This document shows positions 25,869-34,933 of a stretch of DNA of 42,417 bases, one piece after another. Under the pieces are notes generated by a model. The model was given only the letters and a program-made list of their open reading frames with translations. It was not told where the DNA came from and did not search any database. Source of the DNA: Dokdonella_A sp966248875 (GTDB lineage Bacteria; Pseudomonadota; Gammaproteobacteria; Xanthomonadales; Rhodanobacteraceae); NCBI GenBank assembly GCA_966248875.1, contig CBINBI010000024.1:1-42417 (forward strand), read 5' to 3'. Within the stretch, counting starts at the first letter, position 1, and every line of letters begins with the position of its first letter. The position numbers and the translations under genes are program-made.

Positions 25869-26735
25869 TTACTCCGGCCGCAGCCGGATCAGTCCCTCCT
25901 GCGCCGTGGAAGCGACGAGGCGGCCGTCCTCCGTGTAGATCATGCCGCGCGCGAGGCCGCGCGCACCTTGCGCGGTGGGGCTGTCGCACGAGTACAGGAG
26001 CCATTCGTCCGCACGGAACGAGCGATGGAACCATAGCGCGTGATCGAGGCTCGCCATCTGCACGTTCTTCTGCAGATACGAGATGCCGTGCGGAAACGTC
26101 GTCGTGCCGACGAGATGGAAATCGGAAGCATAGGCGAGCATCGCTCGGTGCAGCACCGCATCGTCCGGCGCGCGGCCGATCAGACGGAACCAGACGTGCT
26201 GGAACGGCGGCTGCTTGCCCGGATTCAGCTCGTCGCGCGGATAGACGCGGCGGAATTCGAACGGCCCGCGCATCGCCAGCCAGCGCTGGAGCTTGGCCGG
26301 GATCAGGGCGAGCTGTTCGGGCGGAATCTCCGGATGCGGCGGCAGATCGTCCGGCTTCGGAACCGCCGGCATCGGCAGCTGGTGCTCGACTCCGGGCTCG
26401 CTGATCTGGAACGACACCGAGCAGTTGAAGATCGGCTGGCCGTGCTGGATCGCGACCACGCGTCGCACCGAGAAGCTGCCGCCGTCGCGCGCGCGCTCGA
26501 CGTTGTAGACGATCGGATGCGCGATGTCGCCGGCGCGCAGGAAGTAGGCGTGCAGCGAGTGTGCGCTGCGTTCGGGATCGACTGTCTGCTGCGCGGCGGA
26601 CAACGCCTGGCCGAGCACCTGCCCGCCGAACACGCGATGCGTGCCGATGTCACGGCTCTCGCCGCGGAACAGGTTGTCTTCGAGCCGCTCGAGGCGGAGC
26701 AAGGCGATCAACTCGTCGACGAGGGCTTCGGTCAT
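25869..26735 (-). CDS. tesB: Acyl-CoA thioesterase II TesB
   Basis: A 288-residue double-hotdog thioesterase, about the length of E. coli TesB (286). It hydrolyses medium- and long-chain acyl-CoA. Characteristic parts are FRGESRDIGTHRVFGGQVLGQAL, SLHAYFLRAGD, and the C-terminal catalytic region with Asp in YASDFHLVG, SLDHALWFHR and Gln in STAQEGLIR. It is cytoplasmic and starts with ATG. TesB can supply hydroxyacids from PHA intermediates, but the phaEC genes are 8 kb away, so no direct link is implied. Confidence 0.95.
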   Translation of the reverse strand: MTEALVDELIALLRLERLEDNLFRGESRDIGTHRVFGGQVLGQALSAAQQTVDPERSAHSLHAYFLRAGDIAHPIVYNVERARDGGSFSVRRVVAIQHGQPIFNCSVSFQISEPGVEHQLPMPAVPKPDDLPPHPEIPPEQLALIPAKLQRWLAMRGPFEFRRVYPRDELNPGKQPPFQHVWFRLIGRAPDDAVLHRAMLAYASDFHLVGTTTFPHGISYLQKNVQMASLDHALWFHRSFRADEWLLYSCDSPTAQGARGLARGMIYTEDGRLVASTAQEGLIRLRPE

Positions 26736-26834
26736 GGTCGGTGGCGCCGGATCGGGAGCGCGCGAGTATAGCGGCGGCTCGCGCAGGCGAGGCGGGCTGT
26801 GGGCAATCGGATTGCGGCTTCGCTGGCTCGGTGC

Positions 26835-27404
26835 TCACGGTGCGGGCGCGAGGCGTGCGAGAGCGCAGCCGTCGAGCACCTCGTCCCATGGAAACAGCGG
26901 CCCCGGATCGCGCCGGCGCGGCAGGAGCCTGTCCGGATCGTCGCTCGCCGGTTCGAGGCGGCGGTCGAGATCCTCGTGGCCCGCGATCCAGCAGAGGTTC
27001 GGCAATTCGCTGCACAAGCGATCGAGCAGCGCGCGCAGCGCCTCGATCTGTGCGGGCGTGTACGGCTCCGTGAACGCCTGGTGGCGGCTGTCGTTCCAGC
27101 GCGGATAGCGGCCGAGGTTGACGAGCTCGATGCCGACTGAGCGCGCGTTGTAGCCGTAGGTGTGGTGCGCGACGCGCGTATCGGCGACGAAGCGGAACAG
27201 CGAGCCGTCGCGATCGACGTAGTAGTGCCCGCTGTTGCCGGTGCCGTTCTCGTAGCGGACCTTTTCGCCGAACTCGCGCGCGAGCGCGAGGTCGGGCAGC
27301 TCCGTGCAGTGCACGACGACGAGGTCGATCGCGCTCGCCGGCCGCTCGTCGAGCCGGTCCTCATACGGAAGCGGCCAGTCGCGGATGGTGATCGGTGCGT
27401 ACAT
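26835..27404 (-). CDS. AmpD-like N-acetylmuramoyl-L-alanine amidase (Amidase_2)
   Basis: A 189-residue amidase_2 protein without a signal peptide, so probably cytoplasmic and active on recycled anhydro-muropeptides. Zinc ligands are His32 (VVHCTE), His143 (AGHEDLD) and Asp166 (RRRDPGP), with substrate-site VAHHTYGYNARSVGIELVN in between. The order matches AmpD. It sits 99 bases upstream of tesB. No ampE or ampC is nearby, so I do not assign the ampD symbol. Confidence 0.9.
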   Translation of the reverse strand: MYAPITIRDWPLPYEDRLDERPASAIDLVVVHCTELPDLALAREFGEKVRYENGTGNSGHYYVDRDGSLFRFVADTRVAHHTYGYNARSVGIELVNLGRYPRWNDSRHQAFTEPYTPAQIEALRALLDRLCSELPNLCWIAGHEDLDRRLEPASDDPDRLLPRRRDPGPLFPWDEVLDGCALARLAPAP

Positions 27405-27513
27405 CCTCGCAGTGTCGCACGCGCGGCGAGCGGGCGCAGCCGCCGGCCGGGCGGCGGATCGATGGTGCTAGGATCGCGCGTCGTTCACGGCGAAGCGCTG
27501 AGCGCATGAAGGC

Positions 27514-28026
27514 ATGAAAGGCACGGTCATCCTCTCGCACGGCCTCGAGAGCGGCCCGAATGCGACCAAGGTCAGCGCGCTCGCGCGCGTCGCCGACGTG
27601 CTCGGCTGGCAGAGCGTCCGGCCCGACTATCTCGACATCGACGCGCGCAAGGACGCGCGTGCGATCGACGCGCGCGTGGCGCGCGTGCTCGCGAACACGC
27701 CGACGGAAGGGCGTGTCGTGTTCGGCGGATCCAGCATGGGTGCGTTCGTGTCGGGGCTGGCCTCGCTGGAGCGCACCCCCGCGGGCCTGTTCCTGCTCGC
27801 GCTGCCGCTCGAGATTCCGGGCTACTGGCGCCGCTTCTCGGCCGCCGCCGTGCCGACCGCGATGGTGCACGGCTGGAACGACGAGCTGTGTCCCGTGGAC
27901 GCAGCGATCGACTTCGCGCGTGCGCACGGCGCCACGCTGCACCTCGTGCCCGACGATCACCGGCTAGGCGCGCACGTCGCATTCTGCGCGGAGATGTTCC
28001 ATCGTTTTCTCATGAGCCTCGACTGA
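27514..28026 (+). CDS. Small alpha/beta hydrolase
   Basis: A 170-residue minimal alpha/beta hydrolase. HGLESGP near the N-terminus forms the oxyanion side, the nucleophile elbow is GGSSMG, Asp lies in GWNDELC and His in DDHRLG, so the Ser-Asp-His triad looks whole. There is no cap domain, as in the YqiA/RBBP9-like small esterases. The substrate is unknown. The next gene, rlmL, begins one base after its stop. Confidence 0.85.
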   Translation: MKGTVILSHGLESGPNATKVSALARVADVLGWQSVRPDYLDIDARKDARAIDARVARVLANTPTEGRVVFGGSSMGAFVSGLASLERTPAGLFLLALPLEIPGYWRRFSAAAVPTAMVHGWNDELCPVDAAIDFARAHGATLHLVPDDHRLGAHVAFCAEMFHRFLMSLD

Positions 28027-28027
28027 A

Positions 28028-30262
28028 GTGGCCGGCTCGTCGCGCGCGTATTTCGCCACTTGCGCGAAAGGCCTCGAGTATCTCCTGCGCGACGAGCTCG
28101 CTGCGCTCGGCGCGGCGGATGCGCACGAGAAGCTTTCCGGCGTCGCGTTCTCGGGTGATCTCGCCATCGGCTACCGCGCCTGCCTCGAATCGCGGCTCGC
28201 GAGCCGCATCCTGATGCCGCTGGCGGAGTTCGAGGCGGCGGACGCCGATGCCCTGTATGCAGGCGTGCAGGGCATCGACTGGTCCCGGCACCTGTCGGCG
28301 ACGGGCACGCTCGCGGTCGACGCCGTCGGCACGACGAGCTCGTTGCGTCACACCCAGTTCGCCGCGCAGCGTGTCAAGGACGCCATCGTCGACCAGTTCC
28401 GCGAGCGGACGGGTGCGCGTCCGGATGTCGATCCGGAGCGGCCGTCGGTGCGCGTCCATCTCCGCCTGCACCGCGATCGCGCCACGCTTTCGCTCGACCT
28501 TTCCGGCGCACCGCTGCACCGGCGCGGCTGGCGGCGCGGTCAGGGCGAGGCGCCCCCCAAGGAAAATCTCGCCGCGGCGATGCTGCTGCGCGGTGGCTGG
28601 CGGGACATATTCGCGGCGGGTGGTGCGCTGATCGATCCGATGTGCGGCGCAGGCACCTTGCTGATCGAAGGCGCGTTGATGGCGGCCGGCGTCGCGCCCG
28701 GGCTTCAGCGCGAATATTTCGGATTCCTCGGCTGGCTCGGACACGATGCGGCGCTCTGGTCGGCGCTCGTCGCTGACGCGAAAGCGCGTGCCGACGAAGC
28801 CCTGCGAAAATTGCCGGCGGCATTTTTCGGCTACGACGACGATCCGCGCGTGCTCGGTGAAGCGCGCCGCAATGCGCAAGCGGCCGGCGTCGCGGGCTTT
28901 CTGCGTCTGGCGCGGCAGGATGTCGGCCATCTGCGCCGACCGGCCGAATGCGCGGCGCCGGGTCTCGTCGTCTGCAACCCGCCGTACGGCGAGCGGATCG
29001 GCGACGGGAGCGAGCTGCCGGCGCTTTACCGGTGCTTCGGCGAGCGTCTGCGCAGCGAGTTCACCGGCTGGCGCGCCGCGATCCTGACACTCGACGATGG
29101 TCTCGGACATGCGCTTGGCCTCCGCGCGCAGAAGCGTTACGTGCTCTACAACGGTGCGCTCGAATGCCGGCTGCTGCTGTTCGATCTCGACGCCGACGAG
29201 CCGCCGTGCGAGCGCGACGAGCGGCCCCTGTCGGACGGCGCGACCGCCGTCGCCAACCGCATCGCGAAGAACGCGCGGCACCTGCGCAAGCGCCTCGCGA
29301 AGGAGGCGATCGGCTGCTATCGCGTCTACGACGCCGATCTTCCTGAATACGCGGCAGCGATAGACGTCTATACGGCCGTGAGCGAGGAGCGGCCCGAACC
29401 GGTTGCGAACGACGCGAAGCGTCAGCAGCAACGTGATGACGCGAGCCGGGTCTGGCTGCACATCCAGGAATATGCGCCGCCGCGCGATATTCCCGAGCAC
29501 GTCGCGCGCGATCGCCTGCGCGCGCTCGTGCGCGCGGCCTCTGCCGCGCTGGGCGTGCCGCGCGAGCGCATCGCTCTGAAGACGCGCTATCGCGCCAAGG
29601 GCGGCTCGAAGTATGGACGACTCGCCGAACGCGGCGAGTTCCTGCACGTCGAGGAGGGCGGGCTCCGTTTCCGCGTCAACCTGTTCGATTATCTCGACAC
29701 CGGACTCTTCCTCGATCACCGGCCGGTGCGCGCGCGCATCCGCGGGCTCGCGCGCGGCAAGCGGTTCCTGAATCTATTCTGCTACACGGCGACAGCGAGC
29801 GTCCATGCCGCAGCGGGCGGCGCGAGCGCGACGACGAGTGTCGACCTTTCCGCGACCTATCTCGACTGGGCGTCACGCAATTTTGCGCTGAACGGATTCA
29901 CCGGCCCGCGGCATCTTCTCGTCCAGGCGGACGTGCTCCGCTGGCTCGAGCACGATCGCGGCGAATACGACCTCATCTTCGTCGATCCGCCGACATTCTC
30001 GAACTCCAAGCGCACCGACGACTTCGACGTGCAGCGCGATCATGTGCGGCTGCTGAAATTGTGTGTTGAGCGGCTGGCGCGCAATGGCCTGATCCTGTTC
30101 TCGAACAACGCGCGCCGTTTCCGGCTCGATCGTGATGCACTCGACGATCTCGATGTGCGCGACATCACCGCGGCGACTCTTCCGTTCGATTTCGCGCGCA
30201 ATCCTCACATCCATGTTTGTTACGAGCTGTCGCGAGCGAATCCCGCCGTTGCAAATCGGTGA
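28028..30262 (+). CDS. rlmL: Bifunctional 23S rRNA methyltransferase RlmKL
   Basis: A 744-residue fusion that methylates G2445 (N2, RlmL half) and G2069 (N7, RlmK half) of 23S rRNA. A THUMP RNA-binding domain lies at about 45-165. The RlmL half has MCGAGTLLIEGA and the catalytic NPPYGERI near 317-324. The RlmK half has FLNLFCYTATASVHAA and VDPPTFSNSKR near 652. It starts at GTG and is a little longer than the E. coli protein (702). The fused form is typical of Gammaproteobacteria, one reason for the taxonomic guess. Confidence 0.96.
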   Translation: MAGSSRAYFATCAKGLEYLLRDELAALGAADAHEKLSGVAFSGDLAIGYRACLESRLASRILMPLAEFEAADADALYAGVQGIDWSRHLSATGTLAVDAVGTTSSLRHTQFAAQRVKDAIVDQFRERTGARPDVDPERPSVRVHLRLHRDRATLSLDLSGAPLHRRGWRRGQGEAPPKENLAAAMLLRGGWRDIFAAGGALIDPMCGAGTLLIEGALMAAGVAPGLQREYFGFLGWLGHDAALWSALVADAKARADEALRKLPAAFFGYDDDPRVLGEARRNAQAAGVAGFLRLARQDVGHLRRPAECAAPGLVVCNPPYGERIGDGSELPALYRCFGERLRSEFTGWRAAILTLDDGLGHALGLRAQKRYVLYNGALECRLLLFDLDADEPPCERDERPLSDGATAVANRIAKNARHLRKRLAKEAIGCYRVYDADLPEYAAAIDVYTAVSEERPEPVANDAKRQQQRDDASRVWLHIQEYAPPRDIPEHVARDRLRALVRAASAALGVPRERIALKTRYRAKGGSKYGRLAERGEFLHVEEGGLRFRVNLFDYLDTGLFLDHRPVRARIRGLARGKRFLNLFCYTATASVHAAAGGASATTSVDLSATYLDWASRNFALNGFTGPRHLLVQADVLRWLEHDRGEYDLIFVDPPTFSNSKRTDDFDVQRDHVRLLKLCVERLARNGLILFSNNARRFRLDRDALDDLDVRDITAATLPFDFARNPHIHVCYELSRANPAVANR

Positions 30263-30352
30263 CGTTTTCTTAACAGCGAAAGCCGAAGAATTTCAGTGCC
30301 GATTCAGCCCTTGCGCCGCAACATGCGACGGCTACCTGAAGGAGGGATGTCC

Positions 30353-30733
30353 ATGTTCGGTTTGCGCAAATACCGCGTCCGTTTCGCGTTGCTGGGGCTT
30401 CTCGCCGCCGGCGCCGTGATGGCGGCGCCGTCTGCGTTTGCCCGGGGTCACCACCATCACAGCCACTGGAGCGTCGGCATCGGCGTGCCCGGCGTGAGCT
30501 TTGGCTATGGGAGCTGGGGCAGCGGTTACGTTTCGGCCTATTTCCCGACGTACTACGCACCGGCCTACTACCCGGCGTATCCCGTCTATTACTCGAGCTA
30601 CTACTACCCGGCGCCTACGGTCGTCTACTACGACCGCGGTCACCGCCATCACGGCTATTACCACGATCACGGCCGTTATCACCGCGGCAGCGGCTACTAC
30701 CACCGTTCAGGTTATTACGATCGCGGCCGGTAA
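30353..30733 (+). CDS. Exported His/Tyr-rich small protein
   Basis: A 126-residue protein starting MFGLRKYRVRFALLGLLAAG, a Sec signal cleaved after about PSAFA. AGGAGGG sits six bases before this ATG; an ATG two codons earlier touches the ribosome site and is less likely. The mature part is low complexity: a HHHHSH cluster, then Tyr/Pro-rich YYAPAYYPAYPVYYSSYYY and a Gly/His/Tyr/Arg tail with HRHHGYYHDHG. The function is unknown; the His clusters could bind metals. A strong terminator follows. Confidence 0.82.
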   Translation: MFGLRKYRVRFALLGLLAAGAVMAAPSAFARGHHHHSHWSVGIGVPGVSFGYGSWGSGYVSAYFPTYYAPAYYPAYPVYYSSYYYPAPTVVYYDRGHRHHGYYHDHGRYHRGSGYYHRSGYYDRGR

Positions 30734-30798
30734 CCGCGATCACGTTCAGCGCTGGTAGCGTACCCCTCCCTCCCCCTTCCCCGTTACCAGCGTATCCG

Positions 30799-30838
30799 CC
30801 CCGCGACGATTTCCCCTGGTCGTCGCGGGGTTTCTATT
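30799..30838 (+). terminator. Rho-independent terminator
   Basis: A perfect 11-bp stem (CCCCGCGACGA / TCGTCGCGGGG, 30799-30809 and 30820-30830) with a 10-base loop is followed by TTTCTATT. It lies 66 bases after the His/Tyr-rich gene and should end the transcript from rlmL. Confidence 0.88.
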
Positions 30839-30930
30839 CAAGTTGCCGATTCCTGCGGAGCTGAGCTCCGGCTGAGTCCGGTGGCACCCACTCGCGCTAT
30901 CATCGACGGGTCTTCCTGCAGGAATGCTGC

Positions 30931-31587
30931 ATGACTCGTGATCGCCCGCGGACGCGTCGCGCTCCGGCCCGGCACCGCGATTTCGCAGCCCGCCCCGACG
31001 CGTGGATGTTCTTCCGCCAGTGGCTGCGCAATCCGCGCGCGATGGCCGCGCTGTCGCCTTCGAGCCGCCAGCTCGCACGGCTGATGATCACGCAGTTGCC
31101 GGCCGGCGCGCGGCACATCATTGAGCTGGGCGGCGGCACGGGCGTCTTTACGCAGGCGCTGCTCGAGCACGGCATCGTACCGCGCGAATTGCTCGTCGTA
31201 GAGCTAAACGAAGAGCTGCATCAGCTGCTGCGTCGGCGCTTCCCCGACGTGCAGATCGTCTGCGGCGACGCGCAGGAGCTCGAAAACATCGTCCGCCACA
31301 CCGGCTTCGCGGCCGGTCACGGCGCCGATGCGGTCATCAGCGGGCTCGGCATGCTGTCCATGCCGCGCTCGACGCAGCGCGCGATCCTGTCCGCGGTGTT
31401 CGCGGTGCTCCGGCCGGGTGGCCGATTCATCCAGTTCACCTACGCTCCGGCCAGCCCCGTTTCGCGGGAGCTCCTGAACGAGCTCGGGCTGGAAGTCCGC
31501 CGTGCCGGCATCGCCTTGCTGAACGTGCCGCCGGCGACGGTCTTCGTCTACACGGCGAAGGCGCCGAAGCCCGCGCGTTCTCGTTGA
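30931..31587 (+). CDS. Class I SAM-dependent methyltransferase (phospholipid N-methyltransferase-like)
   Basis: A 218-residue methyltransferase. After a basic N-terminus (MTRDRPRTRRAPARHRD) comes FFRQWLRNPRAMAALSPSSRQLAR, then SAM motif I IIELGGGTGVFTQALLE, acidic VVELNEELHQLL, and GDAQEL. The opening and the SPSSR block resemble PmtA-like enzymes (COG3963) that methylate phosphatidylethanolamine, but an rRNA dimethyladenosine-like relation is possible. It has no membrane helix. It has its own transcription unit after the terminator. Confidence 0.8.
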   Translation: MTRDRPRTRRAPARHRDFAARPDAWMFFRQWLRNPRAMAALSPSSRQLARLMITQLPAGARHIIELGGGTGVFTQALLEHGIVPRELLVVELNEELHQLLRRRFPDVQIVCGDAQELENIVRHTGFAAGHGADAVISGLGMLSMPRSTQRAILSAVFAVLRPGGRFIQFTYAPASPVSRELLNELGLEVRRAGIALLNVPPATVFVYTAKAPKPARSR

Positions 31588-31672
31588 AGCCCACCCCTGA
31601 TCGATAGTCAGATCGGAAGGACTCCAGCCCACTGCTCCATTCGAAGGCTGCAACGCTTCGCACCCGCCGCCA

Positions 31673-32674
31673 TCAGCGCACGATGCCGAGCGCGCTCATG
31701 TCGACCTGGTAGATATCGTTGAGCCCGTTGCCCGGCGCGTGCAGCCTGGCCGTCAGCTCGCGGTAGTCGAGCCGATGGTCGAGCGGCTTGTCGCTGAAGC
31801 CGCGGTTGCTGCAGAAGAACAGGTATTTGCCGTCGGGCGAGGGCTTCGCGCCGTATTCCGAGCCGGGCGAATTGACCGCATCGCCGAGGTTGCGCGGTTC
31901 GCTCCAGCCATCGCCTTCGCGAAAACTCACGTAGATGTCGTCGGCGCCGCGTGTGTCCTTGCGTCCGTTGCTGGAGAAGATCAGGTAGCTCTGGTCCGGT
32001 GCGATGTAGGCTTCCGTGTCGCTGCCGGCTGTGTTGATCACCGGCCCCAGATTTTCGGGAGCGGAGTAGTGCCCGTCGATGAGGCGCGAGCGCCACAAGT
32101 CGACGGTCCCGTCCGGGCCGAGATTGCCTTCGCGGCGCGCGGAACCGAAATACAGCGTGCCGTCGTCCGCCACGGTCGGAAACCATTCGTTGCGCGGGCT
32201 CGAAACTTCGGCGATGCGCTCGGGCTCGCCCCAGCCGGAGTCGGTCCTGCGTATCCGCCAGATGTCGGTGTCGGCGTGTGCCTTGCCGTCGAACGGCCGG
32301 TTGGAGATGAAATAGAGCGTGCCGTCTTTCGCGAGGAACACGTCGGCATCGTTGTATTGGCCGGAGAAGGGCGCGACTTCGGGCGTGCTCCAGCGGCCGG
32401 CGCGATGATGCGAGATCACGATGGTCCAGTGATCGAACTTCGGCGAGTTCTTGAGGAAGTACAGCGTCTCGCCGTCGGGCGTGAAGGTGGGATGCGATTC
32501 GTCGTCGGCGGTCGAGATCACTCCCGGCATGAAGATCTCCGCGACCGGCAGCGGCCGGCTCGCCGCGTACGGCGGCGATGCAAACACCGCCGGTGCGGCC
32601 GGAACGAGGCACGCCGCGATGAGCCGCGCGAGGTGTGCGCGTCGCCGCCCGCCGGAGGAAATCTGCCGCCTCAT
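31673..32674 (-). CDS. Exported PD40 (TolB-like) beta-propeller protein
   Basis: A 333-residue protein with an N-terminal signal (about 12-33). It carries repeated WD40-like PD40 blades: DDESHPTFTPDGETLYFLK, NDADVFLAKDGTLYFISNR, PTVADDGTLYFGSAR, EAYIAPDQSYLIFSSNG and GAKPSPDGKYLFFCSNRG. The blades suggest a six-bladed propeller that binds a partner or ligand. Its ATG overlaps the stop of the S9 peptidase gene by four bases, so the two are coupled and likely work on related substrates outside the cytoplasm. No enzymatic residues are evident. Confidence 0.88.
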   Translation of the reverse strand: MRRQISSGGRRRAHLARLIAACLVPAAPAVFASPPYAASRPLPVAEIFMPGVISTADDESHPTFTPDGETLYFLKNSPKFDHWTIVISHHRAGRWSTPEVAPFSGQYNDADVFLAKDGTLYFISNRPFDGKAHADTDIWRIRRTDSGWGEPERIAEVSSPRNEWFPTVADDGTLYFGSARREGNLGPDGTVDLWRSRLIDGHYSAPENLGPVINTAGSDTEAYIAPDQSYLIFSSNGRKDTRGADDIYVSFREGDGWSEPRNLGDAVNSPGSEYGAKPSPDGKYLFFCSNRGFSDKPLDHRLDYRELTARLHAPGNGLNDIYQVDMSALGIVR

Positions 32675-34749
32675 CGGCTCGCTCCCGTGCTCGCCGGATG
32701 GATCACGCGATGGCGGTCGAACCAGCCGATCGTGTTCAGCACCTGCGCCAGCATGTTGCTCGGCCGCGTGTTGATCTCGTGCGACGCACCCGGAACGCGC
32801 ACCAGCGCCGTGTCCACCTTGCGCAGCTTCAGAGCCTGATAGAACTGCTCGGCTTCCGAGCTCGGCGTGCGGTGATCGTCCTCGCCGGTGATCAGCATCG
32901 TCGGCGTCTTCACGTTGCCGACATAGGTGATCGGCGAGCGCTCCATGTAGTTCTGCTGCTGCTCCCACGGAGGGCCCGGAAACCAGTAACGCGAGAACAA
33001 CGTGTAGAAATCACTGGTCAGCGCAAAGCTGTACCAGTTGATCACGGGCTTTGCGACGACGGCGGCCCGGAAGCGATCGGTGTGGCCGACGATCCACGCG
33101 GTCAGCACGCCGCCGCCGCTGCCGCCGGTGACGTAGAGGTTCGACGTGTCGACCGAGCCGCGCGAGATGACCGAATCGACCACGCTGACGAGATCGTCGT
33201 AGTCCTTGCCGGGATACGCGTTCTGGATCAGGTTCGCGAACTCGCTGCCGTAGCTCGTCGAGCCGCGCGGGTTCGCGTAGACCACGATGTAGCCGTGCGC
33301 CGCATAAAGCTGCGTCTCCGGCGCGAAGCGCGGGCCGTAGTTGGCGAACGGGCCGCCGTGGATTTCGAGCATCAGCGGATACTTCTTCGCCGGATCGAAA
33401 TCCGGCGGCGTGACGATCCAGGACTGGATCTCGCGCCCGTCGGCGGAGGACTTGACCCGCATTTCCTCGACCTGGCCGAGGGTGCGGTGCCCGAGCAGAT
33501 TCGCGTTGAGATCGGTCAGCACGCGCGGCTTGCCGCCGCGCTCGACGATGGCGACATCGGCAGGCCGGTACTCGGTGCCGCGCGTGTAGGCGATGCGCCC
33601 TGCCGCAGCCGACATCGCGCCGCCGGGATACGGCCGGCCCATCGAGGTGCCGCCGAAATCGTCGGCGAGCACCTGAACCTTGCCGCCATTCGCGGAAATC
33701 CAGCCGATCCTCGTCGTGCCGCGATCGTCGTAGTGGAAGACGATGCCGCGGTTGCCGTCCCACCTCGGCTGCTCGATGTCGTAGTCGAAGTCGCCTGTGA
33801 GGGCGCGTGGCCTGCCCTCCGCGAGATCCATGACATAGAGATGCGAAGCCTGGTAGGGCTTGCCGTTGTCGTCGAAGCCGAGCCATGCGATGCGCTTGCC
33901 GTCCGGCGAGACGACGGCGCCCTGGTCCGGGCCCTTGCGTTCGGTGAGCTGAGCGATCGCGCCGGTGTCCAGGTCGACGCGATAGAGCTCGCTTTCGAGC
34001 GGCTCGTATTCCCAGTCTTCGTTGAAGTTGCTGGACACGATGAGCGACTTCCCGTCGCGCGTCCAGGCCGGCCTGCCGATGAAGTTGTGCTTGCCTTCGG
34101 TGACCTGTCGCGGCGCACCGCCGTCGGCCGCGACCACGAACACCTGCGTGTATCCGGGATCGATGTAGCCGCCGCCGTCCATGCGGTAGATCACGCGGTC
34201 GATGATCTTTACCGGAGGCGCCCATTCGGCCCCCTTCGGCGGCGCGGGCATCTGCGCCAGCGAGAGGTCCGGTCCCGGCACGCGCATCGTGAACGCGATC
34301 CATTTCCCGTCCGGCGACCAGCTGAGCGCACGCGGCGACTGCGTGAGGTGCGTGATGGCGGCCGCTTCGCCGGTGGCCATCCAGCGCACGAAAATCTGCG
34401 ACTTGCCGTCCTCCGCCGCGACCCAGGCCAGCCGCTTGCCGTCGGGTGACCAGGCCGCGCCGCCGTCGTTCGCGGCGCCGGTCGTCAGCGGGCGGTTGCC
34501 GCTGCCGTCCGCGCCGATGATCCAGAGGTTGGAGCGCTTCTTGTCCTTCATCACGTCGAACCAGCAGCGCTCGTAGACGACCGCTTTGCCGTCCGGCGAG
34601 ATCTGCGGATGATCGGCCCATTGCAGCTGGAACACGTCCATCGGCTGGAACGATCCCGAGCGGATGGGGCCGGGCTCGCCCGGCTGCGCGTGGGCGACGG
34701 CCACGAAGCCGGCGAGGACGATGCAGGGCAGGGGACGGAACATGGACAT
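32671..34749 (-). CDS. Exported S9-family prolyl oligopeptidase-like peptidase
   Basis: A 692-residue secreted peptidase. Signal MSMFRPLPCIVLAGFVAVAHA is cleaved before QPGEP; AGGAAG lies upstream of the ATG. A seven-bladed-type propeller with repeated SPDGK motifs gates a C-terminal alpha/beta hydrolase domain. The catalytic Ser is in TGGSGGGVLTAW, Asp in TGEDDHRTPSSEAEQFY and His in PGASHEI. It fits the dipeptidyl/acylaminoacyl peptidase (S9C-like) group, acting on peptides in the periplasm or outside. It shares a four-base overlap with the PD40 gene. Confidence 0.93.
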   Translation of the reverse strand: MSMFRPLPCIVLAGFVAVAHAQPGEPGPIRSGSFQPMDVFQLQWADHPQISPDGKAVVYERCWFDVMKDKKRSNLWIIGADGSGNRPLTTGAANDGGAAWSPDGKRLAWVAAEDGKSQIFVRWMATGEAAAITHLTQSPRALSWSPDGKWIAFTMRVPGPDLSLAQMPAPPKGAEWAPPVKIIDRVIYRMDGGGYIDPGYTQVFVVAADGGAPRQVTEGKHNFIGRPAWTRDGKSLIVSSNFNEDWEYEPLESELYRVDLDTGAIAQLTERKGPDQGAVVSPDGKRIAWLGFDDNGKPYQASHLYVMDLAEGRPRALTGDFDYDIEQPRWDGNRGIVFHYDDRGTTRIGWISANGGKVQVLADDFGGTSMGRPYPGGAMSAAAGRIAYTRGTEYRPADVAIVERGGKPRVLTDLNANLLGHRTLGQVEEMRVKSSADGREIQSWIVTPPDFDPAKKYPLMLEIHGGPFANYGPRFAPETQLYAAHGYIVVYANPRGSTSYGSEFANLIQNAYPGKDYDDLVSVVDSVISRGSVDTSNLYVTGGSGGGVLTAWIVGHTDRFRAAVVAKPVINWYSFALTSDFYTLFSRYWFPGPPWEQQQNYMERSPITYVGNVKTPTMLITGEDDHRTPSSEAEQFYQALKLRKVDTALVRVPGASHEINTRPSNMLAQVLNTIGWFDRHRVIHPASTGASR

Positions 34750-34933
34750 CGGGCTTCCTGTGCGCGGAGTGCGGGATCGCGGGGCCACTATGTTGGCGCA
34801 AGCGCGAATCGCACAGTGACTTTGGTTGGGCCGGAGGCCGGGAGCGGCATCATGGTAACGTTCGGCTGCGTAATACACTGATGCCGAAGTCCGAATCGCC
34901 GGGCGCGACGGCGGAACGCGAGGATCACGGATC

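Noticed and set aside
28010..34449. Other long antisense frames (for example opposite rlmL and opposite the S9 peptidase)
   Set aside because: Stop-free antisense frames are expected at this G+C content; the sense genes have full catalytic motifs.
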